Assembly: GCA_963556495.2 (NCBI GenBank)
Contig: OY747713.1
Coordinates: 1,537,321 to 1,601,320, forward strand
DNA: 64,000 nt
Direction: 5' to 3'
From: Valencia hispanica
Lineage: Eukaryota > Chordata > Actinopteri > Cyprinodontiformes > Valenciidae
Shown one piece after another: positions 32,181 through 43,989 of this stretch (position 1 is its first letter; the number at the start of each line of letters is the position of its first letter). The position numbers were made by a program, and so were the translations under genes. A model generated the notes under the pieces. It was given only the letters and a program-made list of their open reading frames with translations, made no database searches and was not told the origin of the DNA.

Positions 32181-33750
32181 CAAAGTTGAAGCAGTGGTGA
32201 ACTTCCTCCAGACAGAGAAAAGGATAGATCAGTGTGAGCAGATGCCAGCAAAGGTGAAAAGCAAAAGCTATCAGGACATCGTTGTTCAACCAGGCCAAAC
32301 AGCCAACCTTAAGTTTCCAGTGCCGGCCAATTTCACAGAATCCCTCGCTCTCTTTGAAATCTGCCCTAATGACCCACAGCTTGAGCATTTAGACATGGGT
32401 GACTGTCTGGTTAAAGTGCAACACACAGAGAGACCCTATGTTGAAGTCCCTGTGGGTAATCCTACCAAGCATGATGTTGTTCTCACCAGCCGTAAAGCCC
32501 TGGGCAGTATCCAGTCAATTGACAAAATAATCTAAACGGACCAAGGAAATAGTATTCAAGTAAGTGAAGCAAGCATGCCCTTTCTCAATACAACAACACT
32601 GTGGCATCCACCAGTCGACATTGCCCATCTACGCCTTGAGGAACAGGCAGTGGTGAAACAGCTGCTTTATGAAGAATCCAATGCATTTGCACGTAATAAT
32701 GATGATATTGGCTATATCTTCAACCTTCAAATGACAATCACCATGAAGGACGACATCCCGGTGCAACGGTCATGCAGCCATACCTAAGCCCCTATATAAG
32801 ACCAAAAAGTGGGTTGTCAAGTCAAAGTTGCCTTATGCTGCGCCAGTCGTGTGGGTGCGCAAGAAGGACGGAACATTGCGGCTTTGTGTGGATTATCGTC
32901 TTCTCAACCGCAAGACGGTACCTGACAGACACCCCCTTCCACGAATCCAAGACCTGATGAATACGCTGGCGGGATACAGTTGGTTTTCAATTTTGGATCA
33001 AGGAAAAGTGTATCATCAAGGGTACATTGCAGAGGGCTCCAGACACCTGATGGCATTCATCACTCCCTGGGGCCTCTATGAGTGGGTCCGCATCCCCTTC
33101 GGCCTTTCAAATGCCCCAGCGGCGTTCCAGATGTATGGAGGAGGTGTTGGACTCCCTACGGGACGAATGCTGCATCCCTTATTTGGATGACATTCTCTGC
33201 TATGCGAAGTCATTCGAGGACCACCTGGAGAACTTAAGACGGGTCTTGATAGCACTCCAACAGCATGGCATCAAACTCCGGCCTACCAAATGAGAGTTAT
33301 TCAAGAGGGAGGTGCGGTATGTTGGGAGACTTGTGTCAGCAGATGGGGTGAGAATTGACCCTAAAGATCTTGAAGCAGTCCAAGCACCAAAGGAGAATAC
33401 TCCCAGCACTGAAGGCGATGTCCGTAAGTTAGTAGGTTTTTTGTCATACTACAGAGCATTTGTGCAGGACTTTGCTAGAATAGCAAGGCAGCTATATGAC
33501 TTGTTGCAGGTGAAGGGGAACCAAGTCACACAGCCACCACCCAAGATTGGGAAGGGAAGCCAGTTACCATCGAGAGCTCCCATACAGTGGACACCAGGAC
33601 ACCAAGAGGTCCTTGACCACCTGATTAACATCCTGTCCAGCCCACCGGTGCTTGCTTTTTTTTTTTACCAACTGGGGCTGAAGGTTTCATGCTCTACACG
33701 GCTCATGACTGAAGCTGGCACTCAAATAATTACCAGCAGAAAATGATCAG
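32128..33750 (+). pseudogene. Gypsy-type reverse transcriptase, broken
   Basis: After a linker (32128-32535) the RT appears in several frames. From 32828 there are VWVRKKDGTLRLCVDYRLLN and HPLPRIQDLMNTLAGYSWFS, then [20 protein letters not shown]. After a break near 33130-33150 the catalytic YLDD is seen at 33180-33191, followed by [17 protein letters not shown]. After a stop at 33291 the connection part follows with MRYVGRLVSADGVRIDP and VRKLVGFLSYYRAFVQDFA (33312-33480). The first catalytic-aspartate block reads SILDQGKVYHQ. The relic ends near 33700 at the beginning of RNase H. Several indels make it non-functional. Confidence 0.85.
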
Positions 33751-33759
33751 AAAATAGGT

Positions 33760-34535
33760 CGAACGGCCCTGCGTTAGACCCACAACAAGTATTCAGCATG
33801 TAGAGGTGAGTTAATCTTAATATGTGCAGACTGAACTTCTGCATAGCGTAGCATGAGATGAAGACATATTATTATTATTACATAATTGCTGCAACCTTTG
33901 GGTTTCAAATATCAGGGTTTTTTGTTTTTTAGTTTTTTTTTACGTGTCCTGTTTGGCAGTGTGGAGCTCAGAATTGGTGTCTGATTACCAAGTAGAAGCC
34001 CAACAGATTTACTTTCACAAGCGGAGCAGTACAGCTTTTGCTATAGTCCTCCACTTGATATATGTGTGAAAAATCTTTATTATGAATTGTTGGGGTTTTT
34101 TATTTCCTGATGTTATGGAAACGGAGACGGAAAATTAAGGAGAAGACTGAAGGAAGATGAAGAAGGGAGGTAGGAAACAAAAAGTCAAGAGAGAGGGTGA
34201 GTTGAAAATACAAGAGAGGAAGGGGAACAAAGAAAACACAGAAAAACATTGAAGTCTGCCTCCATACCCACAGGACGGCAGAGAGAGGGGAAAAACAAAA
34301 CAAAACACGAAAAAGGAACATCGACAAAACAAAACAAACATCGTGAACTAAGAATTACACAACCACATCACACAAAAATAGATATAAAAATACAACAACA
34401 ATGTCACAGAAAAACTCATGGTACCGATTAATCAAGCTCTAGTAATGATAACCTTAGCCCAAGAATATATCTTTAAACACCAGAGACCCCACATATATGT
34501 ATGTGTGTTAGCATGCCGGTGCATATAAGGTTTCT
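33760..34535. other. No gene; purine-rich stretch before the GC island
   Basis: No coding sequence is seen. From about 34110 to 34400 the plus strand is very rich in A and G (for example AAGACTGAAGGAAGATGAAG), with AAAACAAAACAAA tracts. It leads into the GC-rich island and may be part of the same unit. Confidence 0.5.
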
Positions 34536-34539
34536 CCAT

Positions 34540-36700
34540 TAGAGTGTTCGATAGTTGGTGTCAGCAGGCATCAATCCGTCTCCCAGGAATCGATGCAGAC
34601 ATGAAGGAGATCGGAGCAAAGACGTCCAAAGGACGCCCAGAGCCCCAGACGGACCCGGGCGGGGCTGACCGCATCCCCCAAGAGTGGAGCAAAGGAGAAC
34701 CCCAGGGGAACATCCAGCGGCTACTATGCAGGGGCCCGGGGGCAGCAGTGACGAGCCCACGGGTCCCGCCGGCAACTGGCCGTGCCAGGGCGGGCCGGTC
34801 AATGGACCGGGAGAGCCGGGGCCCAGGGGCACCCCACCCCCCAGCAGGGACCCGACAAGGGACCGGCCGACAAGGGGCCCCCGGCACTGCAGGGGCCGCG
34901 GCCGGCCGCCGGCCATCACGCGCCGCTACCGCCGGCCGTCACGCGCCGCCACCGCCCTAGGCCAATCCCCACCGCCAACATCCCAGCGCCCCACCCCTGC
35001 CCTACGTCGGGGCGCCCCACCGAAAGCCGCAGGGGACGGACAGCATCCCCAGGCCGGGCTCAGCCAGCATCTGGACACCAAGTTGTACCAGCTCCCGGGT
35101 CCTGATCCCGCGCAACGCAGAGCGCCGAGACCAGGCATCCAACGAGGGCCAGGGCCGGTCCAACCCGCCAATGAACCGACCACGCACGGTGCGCACAGAG
35201 CAGGTGATCGAACGAGCAGAGACGCCGGATCCGCATCCCGCCGAGCCACCGAGCAGGCACCACCCAACAATCCCAAACCTGGCAACCCTAAAAGAGGTGC
35301 CCCAACCAACCAAAGGAAGATATCGGCCCAGCGCATCGGCCGATCGACACACCGGCCCCCCCAGGCACGCCCAGGCACGTACCAGGTCCGAACCGGATTG
35401 ACCACCGATGCACCGGCAGGCAGGGGCCCCCGTCACCGGCGGGGAGTGACGGAGGGGAAATAGGCCCCCCATTAAGTGTAAGGCCTGAGGTGCGCCAGGC
35501 GAGGGGGCAGACCAAGATCCAACCTGACAGGTAGACAAAGACATACAGACACAGTCATACGTTCCCTCCCTCTTAAACACATACATTCTCACTAACTCAC
35601 CAAGACACCCAAGAAATGATGCTGTACCCTCACTCACACACCCCATACACCCTCCATGCTCCCAGGTCCAGGTACAGATGCCCCAGTAGAGCCACCAGCG
35701 CCCAAACCCGGGAGATGGACCCCCTTCCTCTAGGACGGAGACAAGCAGACCACCAAGGGGCCCACAGTGGCGAAGCAGCCCGACAGCCTAGGACCCCGAC
35801 CAGACCACCTGTTCCTCCTCCGAACCCCAACCCCTGATGGCCCATAGCGAACAGGGGTGTGAGAAGACCTCTATCCTCCCGCTCGAGTATGGTGTTGATG
35901 CGTGTTGTTATAATGTGCATTTAAAACAGAGGGGTGAGATGTGGGGAAGGCAGCCACACATCCCCCAACCCCCACCCCGAGCCCTCAGTGTCTATATGTG
36001 GTTTAACAGTGGGCACCGGCACCAGAGGTGAAGCTGATTGAACCGCTCCCCCTCTGGATGCCGAAAAGTGTGCCCACCCCAAAGTCCCTACATATGTGTC
36101 GCATGAAAATGTTATAAGTGAGAGTGTCTAAGTTGTATATTAAAATTGGGACGCAGGACGCCACGGGATAGCGAGGAGGGAAACCCCTCCTCGCACCCCA
36201 GTGATGTGCCCATGCCCAAAGACCCTATATGAGTGGTAAAGTGATGGAGCGGGTGGACAGAGGTGTTCGGGGATGTGGAGGGAAGGACTGGGAGACAAAA
36301 TTTCTTCCCAGGGAGCCAGCTCCCCCACTGACCCCAATAGGCACCGCTGTTCACCGGGATCCACCAGGGGAGGGAGGCCATGGCACGTTCGACCCGGGGC
36401 CCACGGCCACAGCACCACAAAGCCCCACGGACCCCATGGCAGTCCCCCCAGCCCCATCCCAGAAGGAGAACTAAACCCACCCTGACATTCGCTCTACTAT
36501 CAGAGCGCAAAAGACACTAGACACCCAGGTTGAGTTCGACCCCTCCAGCACACCCCTCCCCCACCGTCCAAGTGCCCTCGTAGGGGGAGAGCACCTGTCT
36601 CTGGTTAGCAATAGCCTCCCCGCCAACAAAGGAGGCCCCCAGCGCCACCTGCGCATCGGAGGCCCCCGCAGCCCAAACCCCGCAACGTACCTGCCCAGAC
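34540..36700. other. GC-rich, T-poor island of unknown nature
   Basis: About 2.2 kb are visibly GC-rich, in contrast to the AT-rich surroundings. The plus strand is rich in C, A and G and poor in T. Long open stretches exist on both strands (for example 259 codons at 34684-35463), but they encode only low-complexity P/R/G/A-rich text, as expected from base composition. I therefore do not call a protein gene. It may be the 5' region of a retroelement or a structured repeat. A CpG-island promoter for a host gene is less likely, because no exon follows. Confidence 0.6.
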
Positions 36701-36713
36701 CAGGATCACGATC

Positions 36714-37165
36714 AATTTATTGGTTATTCTTTCTACTTCTTTTCATATTTGTTAATTTTACAGTTTTACTTTTGGTAGTTAGTTTTATTATTTATTTACC
36801 TTTTACTTAGTAGTTTAGTTGTGTGTTACTAGCTTAGTAAGTTTGTTATTAAAGGATTTTGACTGGAAAGTTGAATTATTTTTATAATAAACTCTTCTAT
36901 TTTGGAAAGTCATTGTTATTATTCCACATACATGTGTAGTAACTTGCTGTTCAAAGAATGCCAACAACTTATTCCTTCATCGATTGTTTAATTATGTCAG
37001 CCTTATCAGGAAGATAATCATAAACATAAACTGAGACTGAACTATTTAGCTATTAATATTTTCCTGGATCCCATATGGTCCCTCAAACTTTGTAATTTTT
37101 ACATAAAATTATTAATTTAATAAATAGTTACCCTATGCAATTATTCATAATTATTCATAGCCAAC
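36714..37165 (+). repeat. Dispersed repeat, copy 1 of an inverted pair
   Basis: AGTTTAGTTGTGTGTTACTA, GTAGTAACTTGCTGTTCAAA, TAGCTATTAATATTTTCCTG and TTATTCATAGCC reappear, reverse-complemented and in reverse order, at 42470-42910. The copies are diverged but collinear over about 440 bp. It starts right at the end of the GC-rich island. Confidence 0.8.
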
Positions 37166-37516
37166 CCCTTACCTGTTCTGTCACAACATCTGGTTGTGTC
37201 TGCCCTTTCAGTGTTCTAATTGGGTAAAATGCCCTAAAATCTAGTGGCTGAGCACTAATATAACCGCCTTTTGACAATAAAATCTGCATAAAATGTCACC
37301 TTCAATTTTTTATTTATGTGATCACACATTATTTACATCACCTCGGGTTGCAATTCACAACGCATTAACACTTAAAAAACAGTGTATCCCGTATTTTACT
37401 TATTAAAACATTTTAATTTTTGCCTTCTTTTTGTTACCGACTCTCACTCTCACATAGCCCCGCCTCTCGTTTATAACACACGTTAGCACGCTAACTCAAC
37501 ACTAGCTTGCTGACTA

Positions 37517-37623
37517 AGAAAATGCCAAAAACTAAAAATATGACTGCATTTTCTGAAAGTAAACGGCAACAGAGCTAAATGTAACATCTGTGATAAGATT
37601 TATGTTGCTAAATATGGAAATAA
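37517..37623 (+). pseudogene. BED-type zinc finger scrap of a hAT transposase
   Basis: Translation gives AKCNICDKIYVAKYGN, the start of a BED zinc finger as found at the N-terminus of hAT transposases. The frame upstream (MPKTKNMTAFSESKRQQS) is offset by one base. Sequence on the far side of the inserted element at 38249 would continue the finger. The rest of the transposase is not recognisable. Confidence 0.5.
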
Positions 37624-38248
37624 TGTCAGGTTGTGGTTTCAAAGAGGACCCAAATGCAGAACGTTCAAAGAACTCAGGTTTAATTAAATAATAAACTGCA
37701 AAACTTACAAAAATCACAGGGAAACCAGGAAGCATGGAGACCAGGGAACGCAGGAAGACAGACCAGGGAAGGCAGGAACCAGGAAGGGAAGAATGACAAC
37801 AAACCAGCGAGTTGTGACTGAAGGAGAGGTGAATATATACTGAGGAGGAAATGAGGAAGTGACTGAGGAGACCAATGATCAATTAGTGAGAGCAGATGCA
37901 GGTGAGAAGGAGAGAGCAGGTGGAAGTAATCAACTGGGACAGAAGGTAAAATAGCTGGGAGACAGAAGACTAAAGAAACTAGAAAGCAAGGATAATAGGT
38001 CTAGGGAGGAATCTTAAGGAAACAGTGGAGGACAGAAGGAAGAAATAAATAAGGACACTATCTAAAGAGAAATACTAATAAGAAGGAGGACAAAGGAGCA
38101 AAGGGTGAAAAACATCTAAGAACAAGGAGAAATACAGAAACAAGAAAGTGCCAGAAATAACTAATAAAGACAAGGAATAACCTAACATGATAATAGAACT
38201 AAATAAGGAAAATAACTAACAAAACACAAACACCTAGGAACTATGACA
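37624..38248 (-). mobile_element. TG...CA element with 5-bp target duplication (solo LTR?)
   Basis: The 625-bp unit starts TGTCA and ends TGACA, and is flanked by AATAA on both sides (37619-37623 and 38249-38253). TG...CA ends with a 5-bp duplication suggest a solo LTR, in minus orientation. On that strand there is a TATA-like stretch near 37835 (CAGTATATATTC) and AATTAAACC near the 3' end as a possible poly(A) signal. A small DNA transposon is the alternative. The plus strand is strongly purine-rich. Confidence 0.65.
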
Positions 38249-38259
38249 AATAACAGCTA

Positions 38260-39145
38260 TTTAATAAAGCTTAATAGTTTGCATTTTATCTTCACACTGT
38301 TTACTTTAGTTTTGCACTAAAAGGTAAATAAAAACTTTTTTATGCAAATATTTATATTTTGTGTCTTATTCTTGCTCCAAAAACAAACATTTTTATGTTA
38401 TAGTTTACGGTTTGCACTGAAAGTTTGCTGTGTTTTTCCTTAGTTTAATAAAAAACAACAAAAAAATACGTACTTTTTTCTCCTAAATTTAGACTTAAAA
38501 ATATAGATACCGAAAAATGTATCATTCAGGTATCAAAAACCAGGTGTCATTAAAGTAGTGGTATCAAAACAAATCTAAAGGTACCTAACCCTAAATCAAA
38601 TACGTGCAAATTCTGGTAAAGACTATAGAAATGAAAAATAAATGACATGGTTACAAAATAACAAACTCAAGCAGGAGGAAAACTTTTCTAAACATAATTT
38701 TTCAATAAAACGTAAAAGTAAAATATTACTCCTAAAAGTAAGTTACTCAAGTAAATATACGAGTTACTTGATTTCCACCTCTGACCGACAGATAAATACG
38801 GTTTAACTGGAATGAATTTTCTACTCTTTAGACACATTAAAAACATAGATTTAAAGGAAATTTGTCTCAGAAAACTGTTAAAAACTAAATTTATGTTGCT
38901 GGCATTTTTCTCTGTAAAAGTATATTTATGTGAGCCAGACCTGGCAAGAGCTTCTCGGTTTGCTGTCATCACCCCACAATCATTGACTCACTGTGGCCTT
39001 CACTGTTTATCTGTGGAGTGGAATATAAAACCGCTTTCCTTTACAATATGTGTTTTTCCATGTGTGCGATCATATTTCTGTCTGCTCTGAGCCTCAGTTT
39101 GCATGTATAACCAGGGAATTTCATTGATGACTGTTTACTGCAGAT
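38260..39145. other. AT-rich sequence, no gene seen
   Basis: Only short open stretches are present, the longest under 100 codons, with no similarity I recognise. The region 38300-38760 is rich in A/T runs. Confidence 0.5.
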
Positions 39146-39149
39146 AAAC

Positions 39150-40025
39150 TAACCCAGAACGAGCCCAATAGTCACTCTACATAACTGTTGATAATAACTC
39201 TGCTAAAATATGATTCTGAAGACAGGTGTGGATGTTCCAGCATTCGGAGTAGATGCCATCATGTTCAAGCATCAGAAACAGCTCTGAGGTCGATTTGTGC
39301 TGAATGGAGCCAAACTGTTGGAGGACTTATGATCAGCTAGAAAGGAGGATCGCATCTCTTTATAGGCTCAGACTGCTGGAGGATTATAGAGGACAGACTG
39401 ACCACTTTTCTTCACTCTGCCACTTTTCTCTCCTACTTCTCTCCAGTTGTATTATTTGCTGTTATTTCGACTGTTAACTTTGTTTTCTCTCAGTGTTTTT
39501 CTCTCCATAGAAGATACACCTGGTCTGGTATCCTGCTTGGCTGCAATGCCCTGTTGGACGGGGGGCATCGACTGGGATGATCCTCCCAGTAACTGAACAT
39601 CCACTGTGTCCTATTATCAACTTTTTACTTTCTGTAACATAGAAAGTTCTCTTATATCAGATCTTCTGTTCCTTCTGTGTTTCTGCTCTGTCTTCTCAAA
39701 CCCCCAGACGGTCGTGGCAGATGGCCGCTCCTACTGAGCCTGGTTCTGTTGGAGGTTTCTTCCTGTTAAAGGGGAGTTTTTCCTCTCCACCGTCGCTACA
39801 TGCTTGCTCAGTATGAGGGATTGCTGAAGGATTGCTGTGGTTGGAAAGTTTGCATCAACGGGGCCCAACCTCACGCCAATGACTGACGCAATCTGCTGGG
39901 ATTCCTTAAATAGGAAACTTTTTAACTGATTGGAATGTTTGTATAAATGTATTGAAATGACTTCTTGTTAAGAGCCTTGAGATGACATCTGTTGTGAATC
40001 GGCGCTATATAAATAAACTGAATTT
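39150..40025 (+). repeat. Long copy of a dispersed fish repeat
   Basis: This is the fullest copy in the window of a family also seen at 13555-13668, 14110-14282, 53975-54222, 58985-59225 and, inverted, about 61730-61860. Markers are CTGTAACATAGAAAGTTCTC, GGTTTCTTCCTGTTAAAGGG, CGCTACATGCTTGCTCAGTA and the 3' tail GGCGCTATATAAATAAACTG. It has no coding capacity and probably derives from a LINE 3' region or a SINE. Confidence 0.75.
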
Positions 40026-40293
40026 ATGCATTCAGTTAATGTTATATGATGTTGATGAGGGCTCCTGCATCAACCGTCTGAATCCTGGAGACACTTTTAA
40101 CACAAGCTGCAGAGGAAACTCCATCCTGGTTCGGCTCAGCCTTGATAAGAACAAACCGTCAATCACCTGAAGGAACAAAAACAACCTAAGTTTAGTCCTA
40201 AAGTTGCTCCACCAAACTTAAATGGCTTTCAGTCTAAAATGCAGAAACAGATATTATAAACGTTAAATCTGACCTAAAACATACCATAAATAC

Positions 40294-40706
40294 TAGGGGG
40301 TGTAACGGTACACACAAAAAACTTGATCAGTAATAAACAAAGAACCTTTATTTTCCTGAATTCCTTCCTTTCAATTCCTGAAATTAATTTGATTTTATTA
40401 TGTTCTGTAACTTAAAAAAGCTGAAAGTTTAGAACTGACAGATCTGATTTCACTTTTTTTTTTATAAATAAAACAGTAGAAGCAGACATAGCCAGAGAAG
40501 AAAGCAATATAACCACTTGAAAACAGTCATTGTTAATGTTTAGAAATGTTTAAATAACACTTTGCTCACATTTGAGAAGGTTATAGTTCTGCACACAAAC
40601 TTGCTGCATGTATTCAGGTAAAAAACAGCTGCATTTGTTCGGTACACGTGGCTGAAGTGACAGGGTCGTACCAAAAAATATGAATACATGTACCGCTACA
40701 CCCCAG
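40294..40706. mobile_element. Small hAT-like MITE
   Basis: The left end TAGGGGGTGTAACGGTACAC and the right end, GGGGTGTAGCGGTACATG on the other strand, form inverted repeats. The 0.4-kb body is non-coding. I could not see a clean 8-bp target duplication. Confidence 0.5.
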
Positions 40707-40709
40707 GAC

Positions 40710-41420
40710 AACATGACAGAGTGCAGGTCTTAGAACCCAAGAAGCGAGACGAGAGGGTTGGACGTTTTGTAACCGCAGGTGAAGATTGGACTCTGACCTC
40801 TGGAGGTTAAAGGTCAAGATGAGCTGGTCAGCATGCTAGCTCCAGGAAATGTAATTGTTGCATGGCTATAATTGTTTGTTCACGAGGCATTGCTTCTGTA
40901 AGCTATAAAACACCAGAGTGAGCCTGCAGACGAGTGATTCTTTCTGCACGGATTACTGCGGCCGTGTTCTTTCACCGCTTTCCAGCCCAGGTGTCACTGA
41001 GAGTCTGAGAACATGTCTGTGTGAATTTGGACTTGAGCTCCTTGGTTAATTGGCTTCATATCTGCTGCTGGGTGTCGGGACTGAGAGGCATGGATGTCCT
41101 CTCACAGCTTCTATTTTTACCACAGACAGCTGTTCAGCCACATGCTGACTTTATTCCAGCTGGTAGAGACTTAACCTTTCTGATCGTCTGCCCCGGTTTA
41201 AATGTTGGGCTGGAATCAGTTCTGACTGATGGACTGTTTTACTCCACTTATTCCATCACAATAACAGCAGCTCAGTGTTACCTAGTGCCTGCTGAAGTTT
41301 TTATGGGCTGGATGGAGCTACTTTAAACCCTGAAACCAGTTCTGCTGATATTTTTAATGATTTCAATGTGGGTCATCGTTTCATGTCAGAGTTGTTGTGA
41401 ACCCGCCTCCCTCAGACATC
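40710..41420. other. No gene recognised
   Basis: One 101-codon open stretch (41021-41326) has no known motif or splice context. It includes a TATA-like AGCTATAAAACACC near 40900, but no exon follows that I can support. Confidence 0.45.
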
Positions 41421-41423
41421 TAT

Positions 41424-42035
41424 GGGGTGTCGTTTGTAAAGTTACAGTCAAAAATTAACACCAGTAATTTAACAGTTATTTAGCCTGTCATAAAAGAAAG
41501 AAAATGGGAATTCATTTTTCTAAGTCATATTTTTACCATGTTATAAATTCAAGTATAAATGTCGCAGTTTATACCTAAATTACTACTACTACTAATTAAC
41601 AAGCTAAATATTTAGTTCACAAACTGATTATATAGTTCACAAATTAAATATTTAGTGAAAAAAATAAATATTTAGCTTCCTAGCTAAAGTATTTACAGTA
41701 TGTATGAATGTCACAATGTCAAATATTTAGTTTGCAAATCAAGATTTAACTTCTTAACTAAATATTTGGTTAAAAAGCTAAATATTTGGCTTCCTCCCAA
41801 CTAAATGTATTTACTTATGAATGTATAAATGTCAGAGTTTCCAACGAAACATTTAGTTAAGAAGCTAAATATTTAGTTTGGAGCTAAATATTTTGCTAGG
41901 AAGCCATGATTCTTAACTAAATATTTAGTTTGAAACTGTGACATTTATAAACAAATGTCATGGACGCAAATAAGAGTTTGAAAAATGAACCCACTTTTTT
42001 CTTTTATGATTTAATAACGTTACAGACGGCTCCCC
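41424..42035. mobile_element. Complete foldback (long-TIR) element with ATTTAG core
   Basis: The left arm (GGGGTGTCGTTTGTAAAGTT, AAATTAACACCAGTAATTTA, AAAGAAAGAAAATGGGAATT, TATAAATGTCGCAGTTTATA) and the right arm (AAACTGTGACATTTATAAAC, GAACCCACTTTTTTCTTTTA, CGTTACAGACGGCTCCCCGT) are inverted complements over about 150 bp. Between them lie about 330 bp of irregular TAAATATTTAG-type repeats in both orientations. There is no open frame for a transposase. This copy defines the family; partial copies lie at 1643, 13131, 15855, 17650, 19325, 21050 and 43990. Confidence 0.85.
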
Positions 42036-42469
42036 GTAGATCTCTGTGATGTGTGTCTGCAAGCTCCCAGAAAGTTTCCATGTTGGTTGGGGTCACATCT
42101 CTCAGGAGTCGCGGGGACATAGCTGTGCTGACAGCGTTCTTCTGTCAGGGCAGCGACCCAGAGCCATGCTGGGCAGCTTGTTTTTCTCTGAAAGCTGACA
42201 GAAAGGAGAGCGGGAACAGGGAAAACAATGTGGCATCTTAAATTTCCTAGCATCGATGTTAATGGGGAGTCAGATCCAATGTTTTTCTTCTAATTCATGA
42301 CAGATTTAGGTGCTGACCAGGGAGGGACACCGCCTCTCGCCAGTCGCTGCTGGAGATGGCCAACAGACCCAGAAAGACTCCAGCAGAGATAAAAATGAAT
42401 CTTTTTTGCTTCTGTTACCACAAACAGCTTCTCTCTGCAGTAAGACTAATATTGTGACTCAGATAGGTA

Positions 42470-42910
42470 GGTTCTGGCTATGAATAATTATAAATTATTG
42501 CTTAGGGTTAATAAGATTAATAATTTTGTCAAAATTACCAAGTTTGGGGCACCACATGGGATTCAGGAAATTAATAATAATAATAATAGCCAAATAGTTC
42601 AGTCTCAGTTAATGTTTCTGATTACCTGCCTGATAAGGCTGAGATAATGAAACAATAGATGAAGGAATAAGTTCTTGCCGTTCTTTGAACAGCAAGTTAC
42701 TACACATGTATACATACAATAGTTTATTACAAGAAGAATTCAACTTTCAATTAAAATGCTTTAATCAACAAACTCACCATGCTAGTAACACACAACTAAA
42801 CTACTAAGTAAGAGAATAATGAATAATAAAACTAACTACCAAAAGTAAAACAGTAAAATGGACAAATATGCAAAGTAGAAACAATAACCAATATATTGAT
42901 CGTTATTAAC
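42470..42910 (-). repeat. Dispersed repeat, copy 2 of an inverted pair
   Basis: It is the reverse-complement partner of 36714-37165 (GAACAGCAAGTTACTACACA, AGTAACACACAACTAAACTA). The sequence that follows to about 43320 may belong to the same longer element, possibly an LTR, but only the shared part can be shown. Confidence 0.8.
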
Positions 42911-43199
42911 AGCAGCTGAGTATGAACTGATATAAATATGCTTAAAGATCAAGGTTTGTATTGAAGAGTTCTGGGAGTGAAGCTAAGTTGGTTTAAACTG
43001 CCTTGTGGGTCGTTTTCTGTGGAAAAAACGCTCTCTCTCTCCTGTTTCAGGAGATTGCAGTTTGTTGGAGGAGTGGGTGGTGGGAAACGTCAGAATCACG
43101 AGTCTAACTCATTAAAATTATTGATATGCAAACGTCTCGCTTCTGATTGGACAACAGCAGTGCGAGTCGAATGCCTCCGAACAAATAACTAACTAAACT

Positions 43200-43985
43200 T
43201 ACTTCGCTGGGGGTTCTTCCAGACAAATTCCAACAGTTCCTTCCTCAGCTCCTCTTTCTTGGGAGAAAAATGCAACGCTGTTGTCCACAAATAACACAAG
43301 CCTGAATGTGTTCCGGCCCTGCGCCTGCTTATGACCTCGTATTAGATGATTGGCTTATAGTCTGTATATAAAATGGGCGGAGCCTCCGTGATGTCACCCG
43401 TAGGTTTCTGAAGAGCTGAATTGAACTGCAGTGGGCGGTTCCCACCGCCGCCATCTTGGCTTCGTCACGCGTCTCGTCACTCCCAGAAAATACAAAAACT
43501 GGGCAAAGAGGCGGAGCTGAGAGTGGAGCTGTGAGGGTGGAGGCGGATGATTGACACCCATCAAACTCTGAGGCGATGTAGCTACGAGCTAACTGAGCTA
43601 ACTGAAGCTAACCGAAGCTAGCGGAGGTTTCAGCCGGAAAACAGCGGTTGATTGACTCTGCTGCCCCTCTGCCTTCTAGGCAGATTCAATAATTTTGTCA
43701 AATAACATCATGAAGCCTCGTTGGTCCATAACTTTCACTAAAACTGTGAATTTTAGTTAAAACAAGTTTTAATAATCAATATGTACAGTAAAGAAGAAAT
43801 GTGATCTTTTCAACCCATTTTCACCAAGCAGCGTTGTCTTCAATGCACAGCAGAAATATAATTTTACTTACAGAGGAAAATGGAGCAGAGACTTCTTGGA
43901 TGGTCTGTTAGTTAGCTGTTAGTAATGCATATGCAGCTCAGAGAGTCCGATCGTGTTTCACAAGAATATATTTATTACAGGGTTT
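43200..43985. other. No gene; repeat-like sequence
   Basis: It includes a run of related GAGCTAACTGA/GAAGCTAACCGAAGCTAGC phrases at 43590-43622 and a GGGCGGAGCC-rich stretch at 43375-43560. No exon or transposase is supported. Confidence 0.45.
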
Positions 43986-43989
43986 CTCT

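Larger units (their letters stand above)
29330..33760 (+). mobile_element. 5' part of a Ty3/gypsy-type element
   Basis: In order there are a putative LTR end, a tRNA-Pro-like primer site, a 492-codon gag, a protease region, and reverse transcriptase ending near the start of RNase H at about 33700. The order gag-protease-RT fits Ty3/gypsy. RNase H, integrase and 3' LTR are missing, so the element is truncated at about 33760. Frameshifts affect pol only. Confidence 0.8.

Noticed and set aside
34684..35463. 259-codon open frame in the GC-rich island as a protein gene
   Set aside because: Open frames of similar length exist on both strands, the product is low-complexity P/R/G/A text, and low T content alone removes stop codons.
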